A DNA stretch of 64,000 bases from an uncultured Lachnospiraceae bacterium. Lineage in GTDB: Bacteria > Bacillota > Clostridia > Lachnospirales > Lachnospiraceae. Within the stretch, counting starts at the first letter, position 1. Each line of letters begins with the position of its first letter. The notes under the pieces were generated by a model. It was not told the DNA's origin, ran no database searches, and saw only the letters and a program-made list of their open reading frames with translations. Below, piece by piece: positions 17,204 to 25,944 of the stretch. Both the position numbers and the translations under genes were made by a program. Where the stretch lies: positions 1 through 64,000 of the forward strand of contig CAJTMW010000013.1 in NCBI GenBank assembly GCA_910577275.1. The letters run 5' to 3'.

Positions 17204-18154
17204 ATGAAAATTGTAATGCTTGAGCCGCTCGGGGTAAGCGAAGAAAAGGTAATGAAGATGGCCAAACCGTTTCTGGACGCAGGGCATGAATTTGTGTATT
17301 GCGGGAAGCCGGTCGGAAGTGAGGAGGAAAAAAAGGAACTGGCAAGGGAGGCCGACGTGCTTATTATTGCGAACTCTCCTTTAAGCGCGGATGTAATTGA
17401 TGCAGCGCGCAATCTTAAGATGATTTCCGTAGGATTTACGGGCGTTGACCATGTGGATATGGAGACCTGCCGTAAAAGAGGTGTGGTCGTATGCAATGCC
17501 CAGGGATATGCCACCGACGCAACGGCGGAGATGACGCTTACTATGATGCTGGCCTGCCTGAGAAATGTTGTCCCCTACGATGGAATTGTGAGGGAAGGAG
17601 GCAGATTACAGGGATTTTCACACAATACATTAAAGGGAAAGAACGTGGGAATTGTGGGAACAGGAGCAATCGGAAGGCGGGTAGCCGAACTGGTGAAGGC
17701 CTTTGGCTGTAATCTGTTAGGATATGATGTGGCAAAAAGCCCGGAGGCAATGGAGCTTGGCGTTACTTATGCAGAACTTGACGAGCTGTTCGCAAAAAGC
17801 GATATTGTGACAATGCATGCGCCGCTTCTTGAGTCTACGAGGAAACTTGCCAGCAGGGAACGGATTGCCCTTATGAAAAAGACGGCGATTCTGATTAACT
17901 GTGCAAGGGGACCGCTGGTGGACAGTGAGGCATTGGCAGAGGCGCTGAATGAAGGAAGAATTGCCAAGGCCGGCATTGACGTCTACGAGATGGAGCCTCC
18001 GATACCCGCAGACCATCCTCTGTTGCATGCAAAAAATGTGATTTTGACCCCCCATGTGGCATTTTATACAGAAGAATCCCTGGCGCTGCGTGTAGGGATT
18101 GTATGTGACAATATTTCCGCATGGATGGCAGGGCATCCAATAAATGTGAAATAA
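17204..18154 (+). CDS. D-isomer-specific 2-hydroxyacid dehydrogenase
   Basis: 316 residues. The Rossmann motif GTGAIG (152-157) binds NAD(H); catalytic residues are Arg235 (NCARGPLVD), Glu264 (DVYEMEPP) and His284 (TPHVAF), all present. The family reduces 2-keto acids such as hydroxypyruvate or oxidizes 3-phosphoglycerate; substrate not determinable. ATG 17204 is preferred over 17198 because GCGAGGA is then at normal spacing. Divergent from the IclR regulator. With the glycerate kinase at 28107 it would fit hydroxypyruvate reduction to glycerate, but this link is inference. Confidence 0.9.
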   Translation: MKIVMLEPLGVSEEKVMKMAKPFLDAGHEFVYCGKPVGSEEEKKELAREADVLIIANSPLSADVIDAARNLKMISVGFTGVDHVDMETCRKRGVVVCNAQGYATDATAEMTLTMMLACLRNVVPYDGIVREGGRLQGFSHNTLKGKNVGIVGTGAIGRRVAELVKAFGCNLLGYDVAKSPEAMELGVTYAELDELFAKSDIVTMHAPLLESTRKLASRERIALMKKTAILINCARGPLVDSEALAEALNEGRIAKAGIDVYEMEPPIPADHPLLHAKNVILTPHVAFYTEESLALRVGIVCDNISAWMAGHPINVK

Positions 18155-18189
18155 CAAAGTGCATGACAGAGTATAAATTATAAGCTGCA

Positions 18190-18258
18190 GATAACAAAGC
18201 TGCGAGCCAGCTTACCGTAACAAACGCTGTTGCGCTTTGCAAGCCAGTTTATTGTAAG
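18190..18258 (+). repeat. Degenerate repeated segment in the intergenic region
   Basis: Two related stretches, ACAAAGCTGCGAGCCAG-CTTACCGTAA and the later TTTGCAAGCCAGTTTATTGTAA, follow each other. A similar word (GCTTTGCTGCGAG) occurs at 17073. They look like decayed copies of a small dispersed element. Confidence 0.35.
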
Positions 18259-18262
18259 GAAA

Positions 18263-18294
18263 GGCGGCGCCGGAAACAAAAGTCTGGCGCCGCC
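18263..18294 (+). terminator. Hairpin terminator after the dehydrogenase gene
   Basis: GGCGGCGCC (18263-18271) and GGCGCCGCC (18286-18294) form a perfect 9-bp GC stem followed by TGCTTTC. It separates the dehydrogenase from the two-component genes. Confidence 0.65.
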
Positions 18295-18391
18295 TGCTTT
18301 CGGTCCGGGTATTTTTTAACAGTGTCCTATGCTAAAATGATATCGGTTATTTCTGGATAAAATATCAGTCAGAAGTTTGAGAGGGGAGGAG

Positions 18392-19225
18392 ATGCTTTTG
18401 CTGAAAATTGTGTTAGTGGAAGATGAATTTTATATCCGCGAAACCTTAAAAAGAGTGATTGACTGGAAGACAGAGGGGTGTGAAATCGTGGACGAAGCAG
18501 CCAGTGGAAAACAGGCAATTGATAAAATTAGAAAGCAGCACCCAGATTTAATCTTATTGGATATTAATCTTCCGGATATTAACGGATTCGAAGTGATAGA
18601 GCGGTTAAAGCAGGAGGGGGAAAAGGCAAAAATTATTATTATTACCGGCTATGATACGTTTGAGTTTGCTAAAAAGGCAATTTCCTATGGGGTTACGGAT
18701 TATATATTAAAGCCTGTTATGGCCGCAGAATTGATTAATGTTATTCGCAGGGTCAGCGCCCGAACGAGGGAAGAAAAGAAAGAAAAAATGGCGTTTCAGC
18801 AGTTGACTGACGATATCTGCAGGCTGATTCCGCTGGTAGATGCGAAGACGCTCAAAAATAATCAGCAGCTTGCGCCCGAACAGGAGAGCAAGCACGGGTT
18901 AATCAGAAAGATAAAACAGTTTGTGGAGGAAAATATCGGCAATGAGGAGCTCAACGTGGATTATGTCAGTAAAAAACTTTTTCTGAACACATCATATTTA
19001 AGCCATGTATTTAAGAAAGAAACGGAACAGGGACTTCGGGAATATATCTATGCTCTTCGAATGAATCATGCTTATGATATTGCAGTAAATTCGGAAAAGA
19101 GCCTGGAAGAAATAGCGGAGGAGGTGGGCTATAAGGATGCGGCTTATTTCGGAAAATGTTTTAAGAAGTATTACGGAGTTTCCATCTCAAATATTCGAAA
19201 AATTCAAAATAAGTATAAAAAATAA
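18392..19225 (+). CDS. YesN-type response regulator with AraC HTH
   Basis: 277 residues. Receiver domain at the N-terminus with the acidic pair (VLVEDE), phospho-acceptor Asp57 (LLDINLP) and Lys in YILKPV; AraC-type double HTH at the C-terminus (LNVDYVSKKLFLNTSYLSHV and AEEVGYKDAAYFGKCFKKYY). Such regulators with YesM-type kinases control CUT1 sugar transporters in Clostridia. ATG 18392 lies 3-4 bases after AGGGGAGG; TTG 18398 is an alternative with better spacing. The next gene's frame overlaps the end. Confidence 0.93.
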   Translation: MLLLKIVLVEDEFYIRETLKRVIDWKTEGCEIVDEAASGKQAIDKIRKQHPDLILLDINLPDINGFEVIERLKQEGEKAKIIIITGYDTFEFAKKAISYGVTDYILKPVMAAELINVIRRVSARTREEKKEKMAFQQLTDDICRLIPLVDAKTLKNNQQLAPEQESKHGLIRKIKQFVEENIGNEELNVDYVSKKLFLNTSYLSHVFKKETEQGLREYIYALRMNHAYDIAVNSEKSLEEIAEEVGYKDAAYFGKCFKKYYGVSISNIRKIQNKYKK

Positions 19226-20954
19226 ACGGAATTCTATTATCAGAAGAACGAATCTTATGATTGTCATATTGGTGGCAATCATTGGGATTATGTTTGTTTA
19301 CACAGTGTATTTCCGAAATGTAAGGAACATTGACAGAGAAACCGCACAGACGGTAGAGTACGTTTTTGATTTAATGGACAATACCCTTGGGCTGATGCAT
19401 CAGCAGATAGATGATTTGATTAGAAATATCAGCTTAAATCAGGAGGTACGCCATTATTATCAAAGCGATAAATCCATAGACCGGGTGGAGAACGCAAAGC
19501 GATTCAGTGAATATATGGATGTCTTACAGTCTGCAAATACTATGTTCAAGATTATTAAGCTTTACCGGCTGAACGGAGAATTGCTTTATCGGGCCGGCAG
19601 CTCGCCTGTTGAACTGTCACAGGACGTACTGCCCGAAGGCATCTGCGAAATACTGGACGCACATAAAGGGCGTCAGTACTGGATGCGGAGCTACATGGGA
19701 AATCAGGAGATGGTGAGTGTTTTTTCCTATATTTACAATTTTCAGACGGTGGAAGTTATGGGAATACTGGAAGTACAGATACCGGCCCGGCTTTTGTTTT
19801 TTAATCAGACGTCCTATCTGAATCAGGGGCTTGAGGTTTTTCTGGTAGAGGAGGGCGGAAACTGTATCTGGCAGATGGGACAGATGCAGGAGGTTGATTT
19901 TGATGAAATAAGGCGTGAAGGCGAAAAATTTCGTTCTGACAGCGGACAGTATTCCGCACACCTTCGAAAATCAGAAACCGGAGCAGGAACCTTTTATCTA
20001 ATCAAAACCACAAAGGATGTCAATAAGATGAACAGGGAATTTCTGCTGTATCTGATTGGTATTTTTTTGTTGATATCGGTGTTTATCGTGTCCATTGCTT
20101 TTCGCGTCTTACGGCGGATGCTGATACCCATAGTAGATTTAACCAGCTTGGTTGACAGTGTGGATTCGGAAGCCGGCTTACAGCTAAGGGAGCAGGAGGA
20201 GATTGACAAAATCAAGGAACGGCAGGATGAAGTGGGGGTTCTTGCAGTAAGCTTCGACAGGCTGCTTAAAAAGATAGAAGCCAGCATCGCATATAACAGA
20301 GAGGCTGAACGCCACAAACGGAGACTGGAACTGGAGCTTTTGATGTCGCAGATAAAACCCCATTTTCTCTACAATACTATAGAATCCATCTGCGGAATAG
20401 CCATGCTGGGGAGAAACGAAGATATCTGTAAAATTGCAGAAAGTATGGGGACATTCTACAGAATCAGTCTAAGTAAAGGGGAGCTTGTTCTGCCGGTAAA
20501 GACAGAGCTGGAGCATATTAAAAGTTATCTGGATATCGAAAGGATACGCAGCAATTACAGCTTCCATTATTATATCCATATAGAGGAAGGCATAGAAGAA
20601 TGCCCGATACTGAAAATGGTTCTGCAGCCGATTGTGGAAAACGCGGTTGTTCACGGAATCCGTGGAATGGAAGACGGGAGCGGAGTGGTATCCGTAACGG
20701 CCGGTAAAACGCCGGACGGCGGTCTTGCTTTTGAAATCATGGATAATGGAAAAGGGATACCACCAAAGATTCTTGTGCAGCTTAACAGCGGGAATTATCA
20801 TTCGGAAGAAAAGAACGGATTCGGTATGCGCAATGTTTATGAGAGAATTCAAATGTATTATACGGGAAGATGTACATTGTGCTATGAATCTGTGCCGGAA
20901 TATGGAACAAAAGCAACGCTTTGCCTGAAAGGAGAACCGGATAAAAGAGAATAA
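19137..20954 (+). CDS. YesM-type sensor histidine kinase
   Basis: Up to 605 residues. A membrane segment near the N-terminus (LMIVILVAIIGIMFVYTVYF), a large extracellular sensor, a second membrane segment (LLYLIGIFLLISVFIVSIAF), a HAMP-like linker, then the His-kinase domain with SQIKPHFLYNTIESI and the ATP-lid DNGKGIPP. This is the LytS/YesM class. The start is uncertain: ATG 19137 overlaps the regulator by 89 bases but follows GGAGGTG; ATG 19257 avoids overlap but removes the basic residues before the first membrane segment. Probably senses the sugar handled by the transporter downstream. Confidence 0.9.
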   Translation: MRLISENVLRSITEFPSQIFEKFKISIKNKRNSIIRRTNLMIVILVAIIGIMFVYTVYFRNVRNIDRETAQTVEYVFDLMDNTLGLMHQQIDDLIRNISLNQEVRHYYQSDKSIDRVENAKRFSEYMDVLQSANTMFKIIKLYRLNGELLYRAGSSPVELSQDVLPEGICEILDAHKGRQYWMRSYMGNQEMVSVFSYIYNFQTVEVMGILEVQIPARLLFFNQTSYLNQGLEVFLVEEGGNCIWQMGQMQEVDFDEIRREGEKFRSDSGQYSAHLRKSETGAGTFYLIKTTKDVNKMNREFLLYLIGIFLLISVFIVSIAFRVLRRMLIPIVDLTSLVDSVDSEAGLQLREQEEIDKIKERQDEVGVLAVSFDRLLKKIEASIAYNREAERHKRRLELELLMSQIKPHFLYNTIESICGIAMLGRNEDICKIAESMGTFYRISLSKGELVLPVKTELEHIKSYLDIERIRSNYSFHYYIHIEEGIEECPILKMVLQPIVENAVVHGIRGMEDGSGVVSVTAGKTPDGGLAFEIMDNGKGIPPKILVQLNSGNYHSEEKNGFGMRNVYERIQMYYTGRCTLCYESVPEYGTKATLCLKGEPDKRE

Positions 20955-21065
20955 ACAAAGAAAAACGCCATTTCACACAAAGAGATTCTCTGTTTCTTTT
21001 AGAAAATAAGCATTATGATTAAACCATCAAGGAAATCTAAAACGGCTGATGAAAGGAGAGGAAAG

Positions 21066-22481
21066 ATGAAAAAAAGAATAGTCAGCTTACTGATGGCGGG
21101 GATTCTGAGTGCGGGATTGCTTGCCGGATGCGGCCAGAAAGAAAACACAGCTTCTTCAAAGGATACCGGAGATAACAAAGAAGCTGAAGTGCAGGAGGAC
21201 ACGGAAGACGCGTCCGGTCAGGAGGAAGGTCAGGAAATTGACAGGGATGTGGAAACGACTATCCGGTTTGCATGGCAGTCTATGGCCGGCAGTACAAAGG
21301 AACAGTTACTGCTGGGGGCAATTGAGCAGCTGGAAGAAATGTATCCGAATGTAACCGTGGAAATTGAAAATGCGGAACCGGGAAAGTATGCTTCGAAAAT
21401 ATCAATGGATGTTTCCTCAGATAATACCTGTGATATATTTTCCTTCTGGCGGCCGGAAGCAAGCTATGGAACGGACAAATTTATTGAAGCCGGAGCATTG
21501 GCGGATTTGAGTGAGCTTCTGGAGGACGAATATTTTAAAGGCAAATTTGAGGACTCGGCAATCAGCACCTGTTCTTATAAGGGAACTTTCTATGGAATGC
21601 CGGAAAACTATGCGTTTATCGTTATGCTTGCCAACACGGAAGTCCTTGCAGACTGCGGTCTGGAAGTGCCGACCACATGGGATGAGTGGATTGACAGTAT
21701 GAGTGTGATTAAAGAGCATGGATATATACCATGGGGGATATCAACAAAGGCTTTTGCCTCCGGGTGGGAGCGCCCTTTGGGATATGTGCTTGACCGGTAT
21801 CTGGGCAAGAACGGGGAGACCGGCTGGCGAAACGAAGACGTACTGGAAGCATTTGCAGGAAACGTGCATTTCAACACGCCGGAAGGAATTGAAGCATGTA
21901 ATAAGCTGTATGATTTGTGTGCGGGAAACGCGGCCGGCGACGCCATGACGCTGGACGATACGCAGGCTACTTCCAAGTACTTTAATAACGGAAAAGCCGC
22001 TTACTGGGTAAACGGAACATACGGAATTGAAAATATCGATAAAGGCATTCAGGAAAAGTGCGTGACGATGGTATTCCCTGAAATTCCCGGCGCACCCTAT
22101 AACGAGCCGATTGTGGATAAGGACGTAACCGGTATGTATTATGTCAGCAGCAAGGCTTGGGCAGACCCGGTGAAGAAGCAGATTATCTATGATTTATTTA
22201 AGATTCTCTACAGCGACGAATTTATTGACGGATTTTTCTATCAGGCGCTCAACCTGCTGCCCCTTCAAAATTATGAGCTGGATGCTGAGCGGATTGGAAA
22301 AATCATCAGCGATGCCAAGGTGATTGCCGATAAATCTGAAATGGTAAAATGGCCCCTTGGACGTGCAAACCCTGAAAACAAAGAGGCGTTCTACAGCGTT
22401 TATACGGATTTCTGGGCAGGAAAATATACCGGAGAAGAGTTTGCTGTAAAGCTGGATGAGATTTTTTACAACGGAAACTGA
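21066..22481 (+). CDS. ABC transporter substrate-binding lipoprotein, CUT1 sugar type
   Basis: 471 residues. Signal peptide MKKRIVSLLMAGILSAGLLA with lipobox LAGC (lipidated Cys22), then a Ser/Glu-rich linker and an extracellular-solute-binding family 1 fold (FAWQSMAGSTKEQL, FYGMPENYAF, TTWDEW). The start has GAAAGGAGAGGAAAG before it. First gene of the transporter set, after the two-component pair; followed by a strong intrinsic terminator before the permeases, which would give an excess of binding protein. Confidence 0.93.
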   Translation: MKKRIVSLLMAGILSAGLLAGCGQKENTASSKDTGDNKEAEVQEDTEDASGQEEGQEIDRDVETTIRFAWQSMAGSTKEQLLLGAIEQLEEMYPNVTVEIENAEPGKYASKISMDVSSDNTCDIFSFWRPEASYGTDKFIEAGALADLSELLEDEYFKGKFEDSAISTCSYKGTFYGMPENYAFIVMLANTEVLADCGLEVPTTWDEWIDSMSVIKEHGYIPWGISTKAFASGWERPLGYVLDRYLGKNGETGWRNEDVLEAFAGNVHFNTPEGIEACNKLYDLCAGNAAGDAMTLDDTQATSKYFNNGKAAYWVNGTYGIENIDKGIQEKCVTMVFPEIPGAPYNEPIVDKDVTGMYYVSSKAWADPVKKQIIYDLFKILYSDEFIDGFFYQALNLLPLQNYELDAERIGKIISDAKVIADKSEMVKWPLGRANPENKEAFYSVYTDFWAGKYTGEEFAVKLDEIFYNGN

Positions 22482-22502
22482 AAATGAATAGATTCTGAGA
22501 TT

Positions 22503-22562
22503 TGACAGAGGCGCGCTGCCTGGGGATAAGGTTCCGGTTTGTACCGCCTCTGTCATTTTTTT
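22503..22562 (+). terminator. Intra-operon intrinsic terminator between binding protein and permeases
   Basis: TGACAGAGGCG (22503-22513) and CGCCTCTGTCA (22545-22555) form a perfect 11-bp stem followed by seven T. It should let only part of the transcripts continue into the permeases, giving a higher level of binding protein than of membrane components. Confidence 0.9.
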
Positions 22563-22581
22563 ATCAAAGGGGTGACAGCTT

Positions 22582-23460
22582 ATGGGAAATTTAAAAATGA
22601 GGCCATTGTATTACCTGTACCTGCTTCCGGCATTCGTTCTGTTTCTGATATTTTTTATTGTTCCTTTTGTACAGACCTTTTATTTCAGCCTGCAGGACTG
22701 GGACAGTATCGGGGAGATGACCTTTGAAGGAATTGCCAATTATGTGGAGATGTTTCAGGATGAGGTATTTATTGCCAGTGTTGGCAGAGTGCTGAAATAC
22801 GCGCTGATTCAGGTAGTAGTGCAGATTGCTCTGGGACTTTTGTTTTCGGCGCTGCTCCGGGGAGAAAAGAAAGGAAACGGTTTCTTCCGGGCGGTTTACT
22901 TTTTGCCTTATATCATTTCGTCGGCGGCAATCTGTGTGATGTTTACCGTTATGTATGATAATGATATCGGTTTAATCAATAATCTGCTTCGCGCCGCAGG
23001 GCTGGATGGTCTGGTACATATCTGGCTGGGAGAAGAGGCTACAGCTTTCTATGCCACAATTGCGGTTCCCATCTGGCAGGGGCTTGGCATGTATATTGTT
23101 GTTTTGCTCTCCGGCCTTCAGGGAATCAGCGAGGAATATTATGATGCGGCTAAAATCGACGGAGCAAATGCTTTCCAGAGGTTCCGCTCCATCACCCTGC
23201 CGCTTCTGTGGCCGATTATTCAGATTTGTATCGTTTTGTCGGTATCGGGAGCGCTTAAAAATTTCGATTATGTCTACATGCTGACCGGCGGAGGACCGGG
23301 AAGCTCCACCCATGTTCCGGCAACGTTTATGTACGACAAAACCTTTGTGGGGATGCGGTACGGATACGGCTCCGCGGTTGCGGTTTTTATCTTTGCGCTG
23401 GGCTTTTTATTTACGGTAGTCTTTAAGGGGATTGCGGGACGAAAGTCTGTGGACGAGTAG
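22582..23460 (+). CDS. CUT1 sugar ABC transporter permease (MalF type)
   Basis: 292 residues with six hydrophobic segments and the EAA loop EEYYDAAKIDGANAFQRFR followed by ITLPLLWP, the site that contacts the ATPase. Typical length. Ribosome-binding site AAAGGGGTGAC; 18 bases separate it from the second permease. No ATPase gene is in this operon. Confidence 0.93.
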   Translation: MGNLKMRPLYYLYLLPAFVLFLIFFIVPFVQTFYFSLQDWDSIGEMTFEGIANYVEMFQDEVFIASVGRVLKYALIQVVVQIALGLLFSALLRGEKKGNGFFRAVYFLPYIISSAAICVMFTVMYDNDIGLINNLLRAAGLDGLVHIWLGEEATAFYATIAVPIWQGLGMYIVVLLSGLQGISEEYYDAAKIDGANAFQRFRSITLPLLWPIIQICIVLSVSGALKNFDYVYMLTGGGPGSSTHVPATFMYDKTFVGMRYGYGSAVAVFIFALGFLFTVVFKGIAGRKSVDE

Positions 23461-23478
23461 AAGGAAAGAGGTGAATTT

Positions 23479-24315
23479 ATGAATCCAGTTGTTAAACGCA
23501 GAATGGTAAGCGGTGTGAAATACGGACTGATGATAATTTACGCTGTGATTACAATTTTTCCGTTCTATTGGACGCTTGTGAATTCGTTCAGGAAAAACGA
23601 CCAGATTTTTTCAAAAATGGTGCTTTGGCCGGAAAATATTATGAATCTGGAAAACTATAAAAAAGTTTTTATGCAGGATATCCCAAGGGCGTTTAAAAAT
23701 TCAATCATGCTGACGGCTGTTGCGCTGATTTTACTGATTGCCTGCACTTTACTTGCAGCCTATGTGCTGTCAGTTTACCGGTTTAGGTTTGCGAAAGCAT
23801 TTTATCTGACATTTGCCATGGGAGTGGTTATTCCGAGATTATCTATTTTGATTTCCACTTACCATAACTTTAAAACCTTTGGTTTCCTGAACAGGCAGTT
23901 TCCGATTGTCTTTTGTTATGCAACCTTTGAATTGCCGCTGTCCATATTTTTAATTGTGGGGTTTATGCAGTCCCTGCCGTCGGCTGTGCTGGAATCAGGA
24001 ATCGTTGACGGATGCAGCTCTTTCCAGCTTTTAACGAAAATTGTATTGCCCATGAGCCGGAACGGCTTTTTAACGGTATTGATTTTATCCTTTGTATCTA
24101 TCTGGAATGAGTATGCGTATTCAAACGTGCTGCTGAGCAATCGAAAATTCAAGACGCTCACCATCGCGCTGGCAAACTCAAAGACGGAATATGCCATTGA
24201 TTACGGAATGCTTTCCGCTGCTGCGGTGTTTGCCGTGGTACCGGTAATGCTGGTGTACTTTTTCCTGCAGGATAAGATTATCAGCGGTATGGTTGTAGGC
24301 GCGGTAAAAGGATAA
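23479..24315 (+). CDS. CUT1 sugar ABC transporter permease (MalG type)
   Basis: 278 residues, six membrane segments and the EAA loop around ESGIVDGCSSFQLLTKIVLP. The N-terminal segment IIYAVITIFPFYWTLVNSFR is typical of the MalG/UgpE group. It pairs with the MalF-type gene directly upstream. The transporter probably borrows a shared MsmX-type ATPase coded elsewhere, as is common in Clostridia. Confidence 0.93.
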   Translation: MNPVVKRRMVSGVKYGLMIIYAVITIFPFYWTLVNSFRKNDQIFSKMVLWPENIMNLENYKKVFMQDIPRAFKNSIMLTAVALILLIACTLLAAYVLSVYRFRFAKAFYLTFAMGVVIPRLSILISTYHNFKTFGFLNRQFPIVFCYATFELPLSIFLIVGFMQSLPSAVLESGIVDGCSSFQLLTKIVLPMSRNGFLTVLILSFVSIWNEYAYSNVLLSNRKFKTLTIALANSKTEYAIDYGMLSAAAVFAVVPVMLVYFFLQDKIISGMVVGAVKG

Positions 24316-24343
24316 CTGTAAAATGTGAAAGGAGAAAACTGAA

Positions 24344-25204
24344 ATGATATATTCAATATTGGGAAAAACGGGACGGAAGGTCAGCAGAATCGGTTTTGGC
24401 GGGGCAACGGCAGGGCTGAAAAACTATACGGGGAAATTTGACCCGCAGCAAAAAAAGGACCGTGAAAGTGTGATTGCGGCTATCCATCGGGCTTATGAGC
24501 TTGGTATCAATTATTTTGATACGGCGGCCGGATACGGAGACGGAGCCAGCGAGGAAATTTTCGGGGAAGCGCTTTCGGGCATTTTGCAGGAGGAGATTTT
24601 CCTGGCTACCAAGGCAAGCCCTGCAGAGCCTTTGAAAGTAAGGGCTTCTCTGGAGAAAAGTCTTAAAAATTTAAAGAGAGATTCCATAGATTTGATACAG
24701 ATTCACGGTTCTTATTTCAGTCCGGAAACCGGACGGGAAATCTTTCGGACAAACGGGATATTAGACGTGCTTTGCAAGGCCAGGGAGGAAGGGCTGGTAA
24801 AGCATTTGGGATTCAGTGTGGAATGCCAGAACGAGGTGATGTATGAGCTGATTCGATGCAGGGAATTTGACGTGATGCAGATAGAATATAATCTGCTTTT
24901 CCAGCATCCCTACGACCCCTTTTTTCACTGTGGCAGTTTATATGACGCCGAAAAGGAGGGGCTTGGAATTGTCAATATGAGGACGGTAACCTCAGGGATA
25001 TTCCAGAAATGGCTTCACATGGTTAATCCCGGGAACACCTTTGATTACAACGGTGCTCTGGTTCAGTTTGCTCTTTCCAATCCGCTGATTCATGTTTCCC
25101 TTCTGGGAATGCGGGATGTTGATATTGTGGAGAAAAATGTGGCGGTATGCAATGATTTAAGCGGAAGAATTGATTTGACACAATTGCACGAGAGGTATAT
25201 TTAA
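24344..25204 (+). CDS. Aldo/keto reductase family oxidoreductase
   Basis: 286 residues. (beta/alpha)8 fold with GFGGATAG, the catalytic-site strand NYFDTAAGYGDGASEE (Asp and Tyr), FLATKAS (Lys) and IQIHGSYF (His). NADPH-dependent aldehyde or ketose reduction is the usual reaction; L-fucose/galactose dehydrogenase-like members exist. It lies 28 bases after the permease gene with AAAGGAGAAA before its start, so it probably acts on the imported sugar. Confidence 0.9.
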   Translation: MIYSILGKTGRKVSRIGFGGATAGLKNYTGKFDPQQKKDRESVIAAIHRAYELGINYFDTAAGYGDGASEEIFGEALSGILQEEIFLATKASPAEPLKVRASLEKSLKNLKRDSIDLIQIHGSYFSPETGREIFRTNGILDVLCKAREEGLVKHLGFSVECQNEVMYELIRCREFDVMQIEYNLLFQHPYDPFFHCGSLYDAEKEGLGIVNMRTVTSGIFQKWLHMVNPGNTFDYNGALVQFALSNPLIHVSLLGMRDVDIVEKNVAVCNDLSGRIDLTQLHERYI

Positions 25205-25250
25205 GGACATCAGCAGAGATTATGAGAAAACAAAGCAGGAGGGGAATGTT

Positions 25251-25877
25251 ATGAATCGATGGACAGTGCTGACACTGGGGTGTTTCAGCCGGAACAGATA
25301 TTGGGGCGAGGAGGATACCAAATCCTATCGCCGCGCGCTCTGCACCTCCACGCTGATTACGACGGAAGCAGGAGAACATATTTTAGTTGACCCGCCAGTT
25401 GCAGGACAGGAACTTGTGCAGGTGCTGGACGAGCGATGCGGCCTTAAGCCTGAGGACATTGATTTTGTGTTTATCACCCATCATCATGGAGACCATTATG
25501 TAGGGCTGCCGGATTTACAGGGGGCATGCTGGCTGGCTGCGCCCGGAGATGTGGAGGAAGTGCGCCGCAGCCTTCCCCGATATGCAGAACGGATTTTTCC
25601 GGCGGGAAAGCAGATAACAGAGGGAGTGAAGGTTATTGGTCTTCCGGGCCATACAATGGGGCTGGCCGGTCTTCTGTTCGAGAGTGAGGACGGAATGGTG
25701 GTAGCTGCCGGGGATAGTGTGATGACACGGGATTTCTTTAAAGACAGGAGAGGCTATTACAACAGTGTGGATTTTGAAGCTTCCGCACGCACAATTGATT
25801 ATTTAAAGGAACAGGCAGATATTGTAATTCCGGGTCATGGGAATTATTTCTTAACCCACAGGCTGTGCCGTAGATAA
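25251..25877 (+). CDS. MBL-fold metallo-hydrolase
   Basis: 208 residues. The metal motif THHHGDHYVG (HxHxDH), the later GLPGHTMG, AAGDSV and IPGHGNY supply the other His/Asp ligands, so the di-metal site is complete. In sugar-acid loci such enzymes act as lactonases or hydrolases. Ribosome-binding site AGGAGGGG. Its end lies 67 bases before the glycosidase-like gene. Substrate unknown; a lactonase step after the aldo/keto reductase is an attractive guess. Confidence 0.88.
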   Translation: MNRWTVLTLGCFSRNRYWGEEDTKSYRRALCTSTLITTEAGEHILVDPPVAGQELVQVLDERCGLKPEDIDFVFITHHHGDHYVGLPDLQGACWLAAPGDVEEVRRSLPRYAERIFPAGKQITEGVKVIGLPGHTMGLAGLLFESEDGMVVAAGDSVMTRDFFKDRRGYYNSVDFEASARTIDYLKEQADIVIPGHGNYFLTHRLCRR

Positions 25878-25944
25878 TATTTAAGAGCAGGCTGATATTT
25901 TTCTGTGAGCAGCCGGTGGAAAACGTAATGAAAGGAGAGAAAAA

